Positions 15,982 to 26,433 of a stretch of 46,469 nt of DNA are shown in pieces (the first letter of the stretch is position 1; each line of letters begins with the position of its first letter). A model generated the notes under the pieces. It was not told the DNA's origin. It did not search any database and saw only the letters and a program-made list of their open reading frames with translations. Both the position numbers and the translations under genes were made by a program. The stretch comes from an uncultured Geobacteraceae bacterium (GTDB lineage: Bacteria; Desulfobacterota; Desulfuromonadia; Geobacterales; Pseudopelobacteraceae), in contig CAIUSO010000153.1 in assembly GCA_903901875.1 (NCBI GenBank), forward strand, positions 1 to 46,469. Reading direction: 5' to 3'.

Positions 15982-18141
15982 GTGGAGAGAGGAACGTTTT
16001 TAGAAAACATAGCCAGCCTCACTCTTCGCACAAAAATGCTCATCCTTTCTGTGGCTGCCTTTACCGGCATTCTTCTCGTCGGTGCCATCTCCCTCATCAC
16101 TATCAATGAAGTAAAAATTGGCGGGAGTGCCTATAGAATCATTGAAAAGAACAGGGGGGCCCTGGAGAATATCGCCCTCCTGAAAGCCAGTCTCTATCGC
16201 ATTAATAGTGAGCTGCAGGGTCTCATCCTTGAAACCGACTCAGCCAGCACCGCCAACGACAGTGCCAGCATAAAACAACTGGCCCGTGATATCGACGTGA
16301 GATTTGGATCACTCATGGCTTCCCTTGACCCGCCAGGAAAGCTGTCGCCCCTTAGTAAAACCAATACAACCTGGCAGGAATATCGCAAAACCGTGTTGGA
16401 GGAGATCCTGCCATCGGTGTCCCGAAAAGAGCTGCCGGGTGCCACCCATCTGATGACCGGCATCCAGGCCGAGCGTTTCGGTGCCCTCAATAACGCCACC
16501 GCACTGATGGCAGAAACTATCCAGCACGACGTGGCCACCTCGGAGCTTGACATCGCGGCAAAAATACGCTTGAAGATTGCCGTTTCTCTCTTCGTGACCA
16601 TGGCGGTCATCTCGCTCATCGCTCTGATCTCCTATTTCATTACGGTATCAACAACCAGGCCCCTCAAGGATTGTGTTGATTTTGCCCGGGCATTGGCAGA
16701 CGGCTGTCTGGATACCCGGATGGAAATACGGGGAGGGGGTGAAGCGGCGGCACTGACCATGGCAATGAACAGCATGGCCGGCAACCTCCACGGTATGCTT
16801 TCCCGGGTCGCAACGACTTCCCAGGCTCTCACCACCATTGACAACAACCTTGAAAATGCGGCACGCCAGGCACTAAACTCGGCACGTTTGCAGGAAACAT
16901 CGGTCAGCGAGACCTCGTCTGCGGTCCAACAGATCAATCGTTCCCTCCACGAGGTCTTTAACGGCATTGACAAGCTCTCTGATTCTGCAACGGAGACATC
17001 ATCATCCTCTCTGGAGATGGCTGCAACCATTGAGGAGATAGCCATAAACGCAGAAAAGCTCGGTGACACGGTTGAGGCGGTCAGCTCCTCCATTATCCAG
17101 ATGGCAACGTCGATCAAGGAGATAGATGCCAACATCGCAAATCTCCATGACGCTTCCTCAACGACCGCCTCCTCCATTGCCCAAATGGATGCCACCATTA
17201 GACAGGTGGAAAAAAATGCCGTCGTTTCCACATCTATTTCCGAAACCGTTCGCAGCGATGCTGAAATTGGTAAAAATGCTGTCTTGGAGGCTATCGCCGG
17301 TATGCAAGCCATCCGAGCATCGTCCCGCATTACCTCCGAGGTAATTGAAACCCTGTCGGTGCGGGTACAAGATATCGGGGCGATTCTTTCGGTCATTGAC
17401 GAAGTGGCGGAGCAGACCAACCTGTTGGCGCTCAACGCCGCTATTATCGCCGCCCAGGCGGGGGAGCAGGGTAAAGGGTTTGCGGTGGTTGCCGACGAGA
17501 TCAGGGAACTGGCCGAGCGGACCAGCAGTTCCACCCGTGAAATTGCCGCCGTTATCAGAGGGGTACAAGAAGAAACCGGACGGGCTGTGGTCGCCATCAG
17601 TCAGGCCGAAGAGAGTATCGCTGCCGGTGAAAAACTGTCCCAGCGCTCCGGTGCCGCCCTGGAAAAGATTGTGGAGGGGGTGGAACGGGCCGGCATGCAG
17701 GTCAGTGAGATTGCCACCGCCACGGTGGAACAGGCCCGTGGCAGCCAAAGCATTCGGGAGGCCATGGAGAGTATTGAAGATATGGTCACCAGCATCTCCA
17801 ACTCCGCCTGTGAACACTCCCGGAACACCGATATGATTACGGAAGCGGCGGAGCGGATGAAGGGACTTACCGTCCACGTACGCAACTCAATCCGTGAGCA
17901 GAGCAAGGCCAGCACCCTGATCGCCCGGTCTACGGAAGATGCCACCACCATGATCGACCAGATCCGTGAGGCGAGCCGTTGCCAGGTTGAGGGGAGTGCC
18001 CTCATTGCAAAATCAGTCCAGAACATCGAAGGGGCCACCGGTGCAACGGTCCAGGCAATTTCAGTTATGAAAGATGCCGTTGCCGGTTTGACGCGTCAGA
18101 TACATCTGCTTGAGAAAGGAATGTCCGGTTTCAAGATGTAA
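15982..18141 (+). CDS. Methyl-accepting chemotaxis protein
   Basis: A 719-residue inner-membrane chemoreceptor. A first membrane span (about 17-40) is followed by a periplasmic sensor of about 150 helical residues, a second span (about 195-218), a HAMP domain and a long cytoplasmic coiled-coil signalling domain. The hairpin tip reads [20 protein letters not shown] (E477-Q496), so the positions equivalent to Tsr E385 and R388 are Ile489 and Gln492. This variant is found in some receptors that use alternative chemotaxis arrays. The GTG start at 15982 follows AAAGGAG. No che genes lie nearby. Confidence 0.93.
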   Translation: MERGTFLENIASLTLRTKMLILSVAAFTGILLVGAISLITINEVKIGGSAYRIIEKNRGALENIALLKASLYRINSELQGLILETDSASTANDSASIKQLARDIDVRFGSLMASLDPPGKLSPLSKTNTTWQEYRKTVLEEILPSVSRKELPGATHLMTGIQAERFGALNNATALMAETIQHDVATSELDIAAKIRLKIAVSLFVTMAVISLIALISYFITVSTTRPLKDCVDFARALADGCLDTRMEIRGGGEAAALTMAMNSMAGNLHGMLSRVATTSQALTTIDNNLENAARQALNSARLQETSVSETSSAVQQINRSLHEVFNGIDKLSDSATETSSSSLEMAATIEEIAINAEKLGDTVEAVSSSIIQMATSIKEIDANIANLHDASSTTASSIAQMDATIRQVEKNAVVSTSISETVRSDAEIGKNAVLEAIAGMQAIRASSRITSEVIETLSVRVQDIGAILSVIDEVAEQTNLLALNAAIIAAQAGEQGKGFAVVADEIRELAERTSSSTREIAAVIRGVQEETGRAVVAISQAEESIAAGEKLSQRSGAALEKIVEGVERAGMQVSEIATATVEQARGSQSIREAMESIEDMVTSISNSACEHSRNTDMITEAAERMKGLTVHVRNSIREQSKASTLIARSTEDATTMIDQIREASRCQVEGSALIAKSVQNIEGATGATVQAISVMKDAVAGLTRQIHLLEKGMSGFKM

Positions 18142-18160
18142 CCGGCGGTACACACAGAGT

Positions 18161-18979
18161 ATGAGCAGACTTGCCAATCTTGCCACAACGTTGCACAAGA
18201 ATAACGCCAAGGCACTTGTTACCTTTATCACTGCCGGTGACCCGGATCTGTCCGTCACCGAAGAGGTAATACACCTCCTGGAAGAGGCAGGGGCCGACCT
18301 CATCGAGCTTGGGGTTCCCTTTTCAGACCCCATGGCCGACGGTCCGACGATTCAGCTCTCCTCGGAGCGTGCCCTTGCCGCCGGCACCACCCTGCCGGGT
18401 ATTCTGGAGCTGGTGGCACGGGTGCGTACCCGCTCCGAAGTGCCCCTCATTCTCATGGGTTATCTCAATCCGGTGCATGCCTACGGCTACGAAAATTTCT
18501 GCCGTGACGCCGTACAGGCAGGAGTTGACGGTGTCCTGCTGGTTGATATGCCGCCGGAAGAAGCGGAGGAAATGCTCCGCCCGGCACGAATCTATGGGCT
18601 GGATATCATCTTCCTGCTCACCCCCACGTCCGATGCGGCACGGATCGCCACGGTCAACAGCCGTGGCAGCGGCTTCATTTACTATGTCACGGTGACCGGC
18701 GTCACCGGGGCCCGTTCATCGGTTTCATCTACCTTGGAGCAGGAACTGGCCCGTATCAAGGGAGCGGTTTCCCTGCCGGTCATGGCCGGCTTTGGCATTT
18801 CGACCCCGGCGCAGGCGGCTGAAGTGGGTCGCCTTGCCGATGGGGTGGTGGTGGGGAGTGCCATCGTCCGGCTGTTTGAGCAACACCGGGGTGACGAGTT
18901 GAAAACCGAGCTGCGCCGGTACGTCAGCAGCCTGAAGCAGGGGCTTGCCGGCGAGGAACTCCTTGACACCGGCCACTGA
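18161..18979 (+). CDS. trpA: Tryptophan synthase alpha chain
   Basis: A 272-residue TIM-barrel enzyme that cleaves indole-3-glycerol phosphate to indole, passed on to TrpB. Catalytic Glu and Asp lie in [18 protein letters not shown], and the phosphate-binding loops are visible as [12 protein letters not shown] and GFGIST. The start at 18161 lies 19 bases after the chemoreceptor stop; the frame is open further upstream but that would overlap the receptor. trpB is not in the window upstream, so the gene is separated from the rest of the trp operon here; the accD-folC order downstream is common in Geobacter. Confidence 0.95.
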   Translation: MSRLANLATTLHKNNAKALVTFITAGDPDLSVTEEVIHLLEEAGADLIELGVPFSDPMADGPTIQLSSERALAAGTTLPGILELVARVRTRSEVPLILMGYLNPVHAYGYENFCRDAVQAGVDGVLLVDMPPEEAEEMLRPARIYGLDIIFLLTPTSDAARIATVNSRGSGFIYYVTVTGVTGARSSVSSTLEQELARIKGAVSLPVMAGFGISTPAQAAEVGRLADGVVVGSAIVRLFEQHRGDELKTELRRYVSSLKQGLAGEELLDTGH

Positions 18980-19043
18980 TTCTGGTACCACAAAATTTTA
19001 TTTAAACTAAATTTTTAAAGTCACGAAAGATGCGAGGTTACCC

Positions 19044-19898
19044 ATGAGCTGGTTTACCAAAGAGAGAGTCGGCATAGAAAAATCCGTTGGCAAAAAGGTC
19101 ACGTTTCCCGACGGTATGTGGATCAAATGCCCCGGCTGTTCCGAAACCCTGTTGAGCAAAGACCTTGAAACAAATCTTCAGGTCTGCCCGAAGTGTGGTT
19201 ACCACTTCCGCATTTCTGCCCGCAAACGTCTTGAAGCACTTCTGGATGACGGTTCGTGGACCGAGTTTGACGCGGGGATAACTTCCGTTGATTTTCTCGA
19301 ATTCAAAGATGCAAAAAGCTATCAGGAGCGGATCAATACCGCCCTCGCCAAGGGGGGCTCCAAAGATGCGGTGATCTGCGTGGAGGGGACCATCGAAGAA
19401 GTTCCGGTTCAGGTTTCCTGTTTTGACTTTTCCTTCATGGGGGGGAGTATGGGGAGCGTCGTGGGGGAAAAAATCACCCGTTCCATCGAACGTGGCCTGG
19501 AAAAACGCCAGCCGGTGATTATCATATCCGCCTCCGGTGGTGCCCGTATGCAGGAGAGCATCCTGTCACTGATGCAGATGGCCAAGACCTCGGCCGCCCT
19601 GGCAAAACTCAAGCGTGCCGGACTTCCCTTCGTTTCGCTGCTGACCGACCCCACCACCGGTGGAGTTACCGCCAGCTTTGCCATGCTGGGAGACGTCAAC
19701 ATCGCCGAACCAAAGGCACTGATCGGCTTTGCCGGTCCCCGCGTCATCGAGCAGACCATTCGCCAGAAACTGCCCGAAGGGTTCCAGCGGGCAGAGTATC
19801 TTCTGGACCATGGCATGGTTGACGCGATCATTCCCCGGACCGAAATGCGCTCACGACTGGCTTCTATCCTGAAGATGCTGTATCGCCCCGTCGCCTGA
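19044..19898 (+). CDS. accD: Acetyl-CoA carboxylase carboxyltransferase subunit beta
   Basis: A 284-residue subunit of the carboxyltransferase that makes malonyl-CoA for fatty acid synthesis, working with AccA. The N-terminal zinc finger uses Cys29, Cys32, Cys48 and Cys51 (CPGC and CPKC). The crotonase-like core contains [10 protein letters not shown] and [16 protein letters not shown], which form the oxyanion hole region. It ends one base before folC begins. AccA is not in this window. Confidence 0.96.
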   Translation: MSWFTKERVGIEKSVGKKVTFPDGMWIKCPGCSETLLSKDLETNLQVCPKCGYHFRISARKRLEALLDDGSWTEFDAGITSVDFLEFKDAKSYQERINTALAKGGSKDAVICVEGTIEEVPVQVSCFDFSFMGGSMGSVVGEKITRSIERGLEKRQPVIIISASGGARMQESILSLMQMAKTSAALAKLKRAGLPFVSLLTDPTTGGVTASFAMLGDVNIAEPKALIGFAGPRVIEQTIRQKLPEGFQRAEYLLDHGMVDAIIPRTEMRSRLASILKMLYRPVA

Positions 19899-19899
19899 C

Positions 19900-21177
19900 A
19901 TGCCCTTGACAGCCGTACTTGAAAAGCTTTACGCCCGTCGGCGCTTTGGCATCCGCCCGGGCGTCGACAGGGTCGGCAAGCTGCTCGGACGACTTGGCAA
20001 CCCGGAACACAGTTTTCGCACCATCCATCTGGTCGGCACCAACGGCAAAGGTTCCACCGCGGCGTTTCTCTCCGCTATCCTGATCAATTCCGGTTACACG
20101 GTCGGTCAGTTCAGTTCACCTCACCTTGTCAGATTTACCGAGCGTTTCAGAATTAACGGAGACGAATACCCGGCGGCTAAGCTCGCTAAACATCTGGACA
20201 CCGTACTGGCAGCCGCCCCCGACGAAGCCACTTTTTTTGAAATCACCACGGCCCTTGCTGCCTACCTCTTTCGGGAAGAGGGGATTGAACTGGCGGTCAT
20301 GGAGGCGGGAATGGGGGGACGTTCCGACGCCACGGCCGCCCTTCCGGGCAGTGCAACCATCGTGACCCCCATCTCCCTTGACCATACGGACTACCTGGGC
20401 TCTACCCTTTCGGAGATTGCCCGGGAGAAATGCGGCATCATCGAACCGGGAACCCCGGTCATCTCCGCCCTGCAGTCGGACGAAGTGGCACCATACCTGG
20501 AGACATACTGCCGGGAGAATGGCTGCCGGTTGTCGCGCCTTGGCAGGGAGTTTTCCATAGAGAAACAGAAAGACGGCACCCTTGACTACCGGGGAATCGG
20601 CAGATCCTTCACCCGGCTGGTCGTGGGAATTCCGGGGAGCTACCAAACCGGCAACAGTGGGGTGGCCCTTGCTGCGGCAGAAATCATTGAGACCCTTGGC
20701 ATCGCCATTCCGGAAGCGGCATTCCCGTCGGGTATCAGACGGGCCTCCTGGCCGGGACGCATGGAGCTGATTGCAGGAACCCCGCCGCTGCTCCTGGACG
20801 GTGCCCACAACCCTGCGGGGGCGGCGGCAGTGGCAGACGCATTGCGAGAGTATCATTACAACCGACTGCTGCTGGTTACCGGCGTCTGTAGCGACAAGGA
20901 TGCAGCAGGGCTCTACCTTCCCCTCACCCCCCTGGCAGACGCCATCTACACCGTGACTCCGGCCATCGACCGGGCCTTGATCGACCAGGAACTGACGGAT
21001 ATCTTCCGCGCACAGGGCATTCCCTCCCGGCCATGCGGCTCGGTAATCGCCGGCATTGCAGCCGCCCGCCACGATGCGACAGCCGATGACCTCATTCTGG
21101 TCTGCGGCTCTCTGTTTCTGGTTGGTGAAGTAAAGGCATGGCTCGAACAGATTGACTACACCGGAATCAGGGGCTGA
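19900..21177 (+). CDS. folC: Bifunctional folylpolyglutamate/dihydrofolate synthase
   Basis: A 425-residue Mur-ligase-family enzyme that adds glutamate to dihydropteroate and to reduced folates. The ATP-binding P-loop is VGTNGKGSTAAF near residue 45. The folate-binding region contains SPHLVRFTERFRING, then EAGMGGRSDATA, SLDHTDYLG and, in the C-terminal domain, LDGAHNPAGA. It follows accD by one base and precedes lptD by eight, so the three are probably cotranscribed. Confidence 0.94.
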   Translation: MPLTAVLEKLYARRRFGIRPGVDRVGKLLGRLGNPEHSFRTIHLVGTNGKGSTAAFLSAILINSGYTVGQFSSPHLVRFTERFRINGDEYPAAKLAKHLDTVLAAAPDEATFFEITTALAAYLFREEGIELAVMEAGMGGRSDATAALPGSATIVTPISLDHTDYLGSTLSEIAREKCGIIEPGTPVISALQSDEVAPYLETYCRENGCRLSRLGREFSIEKQKDGTLDYRGIGRSFTRLVVGIPGSYQTGNSGVALAAAEIIETLGIAIPEAAFPSGIRRASWPGRMELIAGTPPLLLDGAHNPAGAAAVADALREYHYNRLLLVTGVCSDKDAAGLYLPLTPLADAIYTVTPAIDRALIDQELTDIFRAQGIPSRPCGSVIAGIAAARHDATADDLILVCGSLFLVGEVKAWLEQIDYTGIRG

Positions 21178-21185
21178 TCCTCCCC

Positions 21186-23234
21186 ATGAAGCCCCGTTAC
21201 TTTTATACCCTCTGTTTATTCTGCCTCTGGTACTTCGTTGTTCCCGCAGCAGGGGCGGCGTCACCCCCCTTACTCGATGACAATATCCATATCAATGCCG
21301 ATCGGATGAACCAAAGTACGTCAGAAAACGCATACACCGCCGAAGGGAACGTGGTCGTCCGCTGGCAGAGACTCACCCTGGCCGCCGACCGGGTCCGTTA
21401 CACGGCGGCATCCCACCTGCTGGCCGCCTCCGGTGCCGTCGTTTTAACCCGTGAGACCATGATACTCAAGGGAAGCTCGTTGCTCCTTGACATGGAATCG
21501 GGGCGGGCTGACATGGATTCGACGCTGCTGACCATTCCCGCTTCGAACGTAACCATGACATCCAAAAAGCTCATACGGGAAAATGAGAATCAATACAGTG
21601 CCACGACGACCGACCTAACCGCCTGTGACCTGCCCGATCCCAGTTGGAATTTCACCGCTGATCGATTGAAGGTCAACCTCATGGGCTATGCCACCGGCCG
21701 TAACGTTATTTTCTACGTCAAACAGGTACCGGTGCTCTACATCCCCTGGTTCGCCTTCCCGGTGGTGACGGAGAAACGGACCGGTTTGCTGTTCCCCCGT
21801 TTTGCATACTCCAACACCAACGGCGCGGGGCTCGATATTCCGCTCTATCTGGTGATTTCCCCCAGCCAGGACCTTCAGCTTGACCTGGATATCATGTCAC
21901 GACGGGGTGTGGGAACCGGGCTTGATTACCGTTACATCCGCGTTCGTGGCAGCGAGGGGCATGTCAACCTCTACCCGATCTATGACCGGATGGAAGAGCG
22001 GTGGCGCGGACAACTGGCCCAGGAACATACGGAGATTTTCTCAAAGGACGCCAATATCCGTATGTCGGTAAACCTGATGACCGACCGTACGTTCCTCAAT
22101 GACCTGGGAGAAAAGAACGGCGATTATAACCGGCAATCCAGTAACACCATCATAAACGGCCTGAAATCGGGGCAACACTATGCCATTGCCTCTCACATCG
22201 AGTATATTAATGACCTCTATGCCCCCGATAACCGTCTGACGGTACAAACCCTGCCGTCACTGAACCTGTCCGGTGTGCGCGATGTACCACTGCCACTCCC
22301 GCTCTACTTTGACGTTGACCTGTCGGCCGAACATCTTTCCCGTGAAGCGGCCCCCAGCGGCCAGCGGCTGCAGTTTTTTCCCCGGGTCACCCTGCTGCCG
22401 CTGCGAAACGGCTCCGTGCAGTCAACCCTGTATGCCGGGGCCCACGTCAACGGCTATGCCACCAAGTGGGGGGAGAGCGGTGGTACCGGAACCCATACCG
22501 ACGATGGAAGCCTGATTCCCGAGGCTGGTGCCCGGTTTTCAACATCTTTCTTCCGAATTTATACGCCTGACTCCGCCCGGCTTAAAAAGCTCAGGCACGA
22601 AATAATCCCGGAGATCAGCTACATATATGTCCCCCCCCAGGATCAGCAGCGACTGCCACTTTATGATTATAACGACCGGATGATACACCAGAATATGCTG
22701 TCACTTTCCCTGACCAGCATGATCAACGGTAAATTTGTGTCAGGGGAAACAGCCGAATATCGGGATATTTCACGTATCAAGCTGGAGGCACGTTACTCCA
22801 TTGCAGGTGAGCGCCGGGACCTGCTGACCCTGGTTGACACACAACACCCCTGGAGTGACCTGCTTCTCGAAACCGACACCTGGCTGACAAAGCAGCTCCG
22901 ACTGACCTTTAACACCCGCTACGACCTGTCGGGAAATATCCTGTCAACAGCCGTTGCCGGTGCTGAGTATGACGATACCCTGGGTAACTCCTTTGGCGTC
23001 GGCTACCAGATGGCCAACGCCATCAATGAATATATCGAGGGGAAAGTCGCAACAAAACTGATCAAACCACTGAACCTTTCCTACATTGCCCGTTATTCCT
23101 TCGACCGGAGCGATTTCCTTGAATCGGTCTACAGTGCCGAATATCGTCAAAAATGTTGGAGCGTCACCATGGCGGTCCATCAACGTCCGGGAAACCAGAC
23201 CTACGGGGTCAATTTCAATCTGGGGGGATTCTAG
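21186..23234 (+). CDS. lptD: LPS-assembly outer-membrane protein LptD
   Basis: A 682-residue outer-membrane protein that inserts lipopolysaccharide into the outer leaflet together with LptE. A signal peptide (about 1-25) is followed by an OstA/LptA-like beta-jellyroll (about 30-150, INADRMNQSTSENAYTAEGN) and a large beta-barrel. The LTACDLPDPSWNFTADRL segment and VPVLYIPWFAFPV are typical of the junction between the two domains. Length is short compared with the E. coli protein of about 780 residues, as is usual in Geobacter. Its stop overlaps the stop of the convergent methyltransferase in a shared CTAG. Confidence 0.93.
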   Translation: MKPRYFYTLCLFCLWYFVVPAAGAASPPLLDDNIHINADRMNQSTSENAYTAEGNVVVRWQRLTLAADRVRYTAASHLLAASGAVVLTRETMILKGSSLLLDMESGRADMDSTLLTIPASNVTMTSKKLIRENENQYSATTTDLTACDLPDPSWNFTADRLKVNLMGYATGRNVIFYVKQVPVLYIPWFAFPVVTEKRTGLLFPRFAYSNTNGAGLDIPLYLVISPSQDLQLDLDIMSRRGVGTGLDYRYIRVRGSEGHVNLYPIYDRMEERWRGQLAQEHTEIFSKDANIRMSVNLMTDRTFLNDLGEKNGDYNRQSSNTIINGLKSGQHYAIASHIEYINDLYAPDNRLTVQTLPSLNLSGVRDVPLPLPLYFDVDLSAEHLSREAAPSGQRLQFFPRVTLLPLRNGSVQSTLYAGAHVNGYATKWGESGGTGTHTDDGSLIPEAGARFSTSFFRIYTPDSARLKKLRHEIIPEISYIYVPPQDQQRLPLYDYNDRMIHQNMLSLSLTSMINGKFVSGETAEYRDISRIKLEARYSIAGERRDLLTLVDTQHPWSDLLLETDTWLTKQLRLTFNTRYDLSGNILSTAVAGAEYDDTLGNSFGVGYQMANAINEYIEGKVATKLIKPLNLSYIARYSFDRSDFLESVYSAEYRQKCWSVTMAVHQRPGNQTYGVNFNLGGF

Positions 23235-24310
23235 GAGTATTCCAGCAGAAACAGTTGCCGCCGGTAGGGGGCAAGCCGTTGCAGGTCATGTTCTGAGAGC
23301 TCTCTCCGGGGTACGGGGGCGATAAAGCGCCTGAGGAAACTTTTCTCCCGACCGGTCAACAGCGTATTTTCACAGCCAATGCGGGAAGGAATACCGGTTG
23401 CCCCCACGGACAGTCTGCCAACGGAAGAGACCAGGCAGGGGTTGAGCAGCACGTGCAGTTCTCCCTCCTGTACGCCGTCCCCTCCCCCGTTCCCCAGATA
23501 GAGGACGAAGTTATCGGGAGAATAACGCTCTTTTTCAAGGGTTCTGAGGCGGTTGACCTCTTCGGCCACATTTTCTCTGGCGTTATGGTGGGCAAACAGG
23601 AGGGGGCGCAGTCCGGTCTGGGAGACCAACTCCATCAGTTCGTCTATGCGGAACGTATGGACAAGTGGGTGGAGCAGGGCATCGGCAAGCCCCGACAGAG
23701 AGTCCGGCTCATCGGCGGACGCCAGGTAAGCGGCCAGCCGCGATCCGGCCAAAGCCCGCCCCATCAGACGACGTGCCGCTCGGGGGGATGATACACCGAG
23801 GAGCTTGAAGGCTCGCCGGATGGATTCCTCCTCCCGGCGGGCGTAGCGGCTATACAACATGATCCTGATGATTCCGCCCGGTACGAGTCGCTTCTCCAGA
23901 GCTTTCAAGCCGGCCAGGGGGTCCGCAAGATGATGCAGCACGCCGAAGGAGTCAATCATCCCGAATGATCCGTCCAGGGCAGAGGGATCAGCAAGATCAC
24001 CACACCGATACAGCACATTACGGCGGCCATGGAGCAGGCAATGCCAGCGGGCACGCCCCAGACTCCGCTCCGAAAGATCCAGGGCGGTGACGGTATCATG
24101 TGGATTGGCAACCGCCCAGGGGTAGGGAGCAAAGGTCCCGCTTCCGGCAAGGAGTATCCCCCTCCCCTCCCGGGGTGGCAGCGTCCCGTTAAAGCGGCAC
24201 CAGAGTGCATCCAGATTGAGTGCATAGGTATGACATCGCCGCACCGACGCCAACAAGGGATAGCGGGGATAGGGGTAGGTCTGGTAATGTTCCTGCACCG
24301 GATTGGCCAT
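23231..24310 (-). CDS. Class I SAM-dependent methyltransferase
   Basis: A 359-residue protein with a Rossmann methyltransferase domain in the first half: the SAM-binding motif I is a variant (ILLAGSGTFAPYPWA), followed by VTALDLSERSLGRAR and SFGVLHHLADPLAGLKALEK, with PGGIIRIMLYS after it. The N-terminus (VQEHYQTYPYPRYPLL) is the pattern often seen in methyltransferases with a proline/tyrosine-rich lead. The C-terminal third is unique. The substrate cannot be told. It is transcribed away from hemW, with only 64 bases between the two starts. Confidence 0.8.
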   Translation of the reverse strand: MANPVQEHYQTYPYPRYPLLASVRRCHTYALNLDALWCRFNGTLPPREGRGILLAGSGTFAPYPWAVANPHDTVTALDLSERSLGRARWHCLLHGRRNVLYRCGDLADPSALDGSFGMIDSFGVLHHLADPLAGLKALEKRLVPGGIIRIMLYSRYARREEESIRRAFKLLGVSSPRAARRLMGRALAGSRLAAYLASADEPDSLSGLADALLHPLVHTFRIDELMELVSQTGLRPLLFAHHNARENVAEEVNRLRTLEKERYSPDNFVLYLGNGGGDGVQEGELHVLLNPCLVSSVGRLSVGATGIPSRIGCENTLLTGREKSFLRRFIAPVPRRELSEHDLQRLAPYRRQLFLLEYS

Positions 24311-24374
24311 ACTGCAGTGTAACAGGATGTATCCCCGCTTTCAAGAACCAGAAACGGGAGAGAAGGGGATTACC

Positions 24375-25508
24375 GTGTATTCACGACTCTATGTTCATGT
24401 ACCGTTCTGCCGGGAGAAATGCGGCTACTGTGCCTTCGCCTCGGCCCCACCCCGACAGGATGAACTGGCCCACTATCCGGCACTGCTGCTTGAGGAGCTC
24501 AAAAGCCACCCCACTCCGTCATCTCCGCTCCGCTCTGTCTACTTCGGTGGCGGCACCCCGTCCCTGCTCCTGCCCCAACAGATCGGGTATCTGCGGGGAG
24601 AAATCGGGAAAAATCTCGGCATCGCACCGGATGCCGAGATTACGCTGGAGGCCAACCCGGGCACGGTCACCGCGTCCTCCCTTTCGGCATTCAAGGACGC
24701 CGGTATCAATCGGTTATCCCTCGGCATCCAATCCTTTAATGACCATTTCCTGAAGAAGCTGGGACGCATCCATACCGCAGCACAGGCCGAACAGGCTTTT
24801 CGTGAAGCACGCAGTGCCGGCTTCACCGCCATCAGCATCGACCTGATACACTCTCTGCCGGGGCAGCAACTTGAACAGTGGCGAAACGAACTTCACCAGG
24901 CACTCCGGCTCGGGCCGGAACATATCTCCATCTATGGCCTGACCATCGAGGAACATACCCCCTTTGCCCACCTCTACCCCCCCGGTTCCCCCTTACTTGT
25001 AGAAGAAGACCTTTCGGCAGATATGTTCGAACTGGCGGATCAGTTGTTGACCGAAGCCGGTTTTGAACATTATGAAATTGCCAACTACTGCCGCCCCGGC
25101 TTTGCCTCACGACATAACTGCGGCTACTGGACCAGGGATGGCTATCTGGGACTGGGAGTTGCTGCCCATTCGTTTTTCAGGGATGGCCACGGCCTCCGCT
25201 TCAGTAATGCCGATGACCTGCCCAGCTACCGCCATGCACTCCATGCCGGGCATTCCCCTTCCACCACCAGACAGTACCTGACCAGGGAAGAAGCGATGTC
25301 CGAATATCTCTTTCTGGGACTGCGCCTCACCTCCGGCATCAGCCTTGCCGGCTTTGAGGAAGAATGTGGCATCTCCCTTGAGTCTGCCTACCGGTCTTCC
25401 CTGACCGACCTGATACGGCTCGGACTATTGCGACAACAGGGGGACCGGCTCGTTCTCACACCGCGGGGAATGCTGCTTTCGAATCAGGTTTTCTCCCGGT
25501 TCCTGTAG
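24375..25508 (+). CDS. hemW: Radical SAM heme chaperone HemW
   Basis: A 377-residue radical SAM protein once annotated as oxygen-independent coproporphyrinogen oxidase; family members deliver heme to target proteins. The Fe-S motif is in VPFCREKCGYCAF near the start, followed by VYFGGGTPSLL and the EANPGTVT and NRLSLGIQSF strands, with HNCGYW later. The GTG at 24375 is chosen because AGAAGGGG lies upstream and it puts the radical SAM motif at the usual distance from the start; an ATG at 24327 would add 16 residues. The classic HemN N-terminal extension is absent, which supports HemW. Confidence 0.88.
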   Translation: MYSRLYVHVPFCREKCGYCAFASAPPRQDELAHYPALLLEELKSHPTPSSPLRSVYFGGGTPSLLLPQQIGYLRGEIGKNLGIAPDAEITLEANPGTVTASSLSAFKDAGINRLSLGIQSFNDHFLKKLGRIHTAAQAEQAFREARSAGFTAISIDLIHSLPGQQLEQWRNELHQALRLGPEHISIYGLTIEEHTPFAHLYPPGSPLLVEEDLSADMFELADQLLTEAGFEHYEIANYCRPGFASRHNCGYWTRDGYLGLGVAAHSFFRDGHGLRFSNADDLPSYRHALHAGHSPSTTRQYLTREEAMSEYLFLGLRLTSGISLAGFEEECGISLESAYRSSLTDLIRLGLLRQQGDRLVLTPRGMLLSNQVFSRFL

Positions 25509-25608
25509 GAGGCAGCCGATACAATAGCTTCCGCCGTCAATCCCCCCGTTACAAAAGGTGGTCAGGGAGGATTTATATCACGCTGCCACATTTTTTCAAA
25601 AACCGCAC

Positions 25609-25637
25609 TTGCCGATGGAGCCGACCAATGATATATA
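25609..25637 (+). promoter_or_regulatory. Sigma-70-like promoter of the cytochrome gene
   Basis: TTGCCG (25609-25614), 17 bases, then TATATA (25632-25637). A short hairpin (CCCCG/CGGGG, 25657-25670) lies in the predicted leader ahead of the AAGGGGAG ribosome-binding site. Confidence 0.5.
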
Positions 25638-25705
25638 GATGCATTACATCCATAATCCCCGAAATCGGGGGAAAACCAACAGAGAACGAAGGGGAGAAAT
25701 CACAC

Positions 25706-25999
25706 ATGAAGAAAGTTCTTATTGCAACAGCTGTACTGGGTATCACCATGATGTCAACCGTTGTCTTTGCCGCCGATGCCGGCGAGGCTATTTTCAAGGC
25801 AAAATGTGCCGGCTGTCACCCGAAGGGGGGCAACATCATGAAGCCAGCGGCTACCCTCAAGGGGATCACTGATCCTGAGAAAATCATCAAGCAGGTCCGC
25901 AAAGGAAGCGGAGCAATGCGCGGTTTTGATGCCAAGGCCATTTCCGATGCCGACACTAAAGTACTGGCAGCTTACATCATCAAGACCTTCAAGAAGTAA
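25706..25999 (+). CDS. Small monohaem c-type cytochrome
   Basis: A 97-residue periplasmic electron carrier. A signal peptide (about 1-23, ending VVFA-AD) is followed by one haem site, Cys34-x-x-Cys37-His38 (KCAGCHPKGG). Met71 in the SGAMRGF segment is the likely second axial ligand, as in c6/c553-type cytochromes. The start at 25706 has a strong AAGGGGAG site; a longer frame upstream would destroy the signal peptide. Partners are unknown; the gene stands between hemW and the cobalamin genes, so haem and corrin functions cluster here loosely. Confidence 0.9.
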   Translation: MKKVLIATAVLGITMMSTVVFAADAGEAIFKAKCAGCHPKGGNIMKPAATLKGITDPEKIIKQVRKGSGAMRGFDAKAISDADTKVLAAYIIKTFKK

Positions 26000-26049
26000 T
26001 CACAACGACCGGACCATCTCCCGTACAGGAACGAGGCACGAACCACACC

Positions 26050-26433
26050 ATGAAAACTGCAATTTTAATGATGGCCCATGGGAGCCGTATTTCCGAGGCT
26101 AATGATGCTGCCCGTGAGGTAGCTGCCCAGGTACGGGAGATGACCGGTTACGATATTGTTGAAGTTGCTTTTCGCGAACTCCATGAGCCAAACATCCAGC
26201 AGGGAATTGACACCTGCGTGGCTCAGGGGGCCCAGCGCATACTGTTGATGCCCTATTTCCTCTTCATGGGGGCCCATGTACAGCATGATCTCCCCGAGGA
26301 GATCAGTGAAGCACAACAACGCCACCCGGCATTACTCATGGAAATGGGGGGGCATCTGGGTGCCCATCGCAAACTGGCCGAGATTGAGACGGAACGGATC
26401 GGCGAAGCGTTGGAAAGGCTCGGGTGGCAGTAA
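26050..26433 (+). CDS. cbiX: Sirohydrochlorin cobaltochelatase, short form
   Basis: A 127-residue single-domain chelatase (CbiX small type) that inserts Co2+ into sirohydrochlorin, the entry to the anaerobic cobalamin pathway. His10 in MMAHGSR and His76/His79 in GAHVQHDL are the expected metal and catalytic residues. The gene ends overlapping the first base of the cbiC ATG. The short form works as a homodimer and is the kind found in archaea and many anaerobes. Confidence 0.88.
   Translation: MKTAILMMAHGSRISEANDAAREVAAQVREMTGYDIVEVAFRELHEPNIQQGIDTCVAQGAQRILLMPYFLFMGAHVQHDLPEEISEAQQRHPALLMEMGGHLGAHRKLAEIETERIGEALERLGWQ

Noticed and set aside
16632-17597. 321-codon minus-strand frame across the chemoreceptor gene
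   Set aside because: Serine/alanine-rich shadow of the coiled-coil coding sequence with no ribosome-binding site.
20116-21264. 382-codon open frame on the minus strand, antisense to folC
   Set aside because: FolC motifs are complete on the plus strand; the antisense frame has no start signal or recognisable domain and is a GC-content effect.
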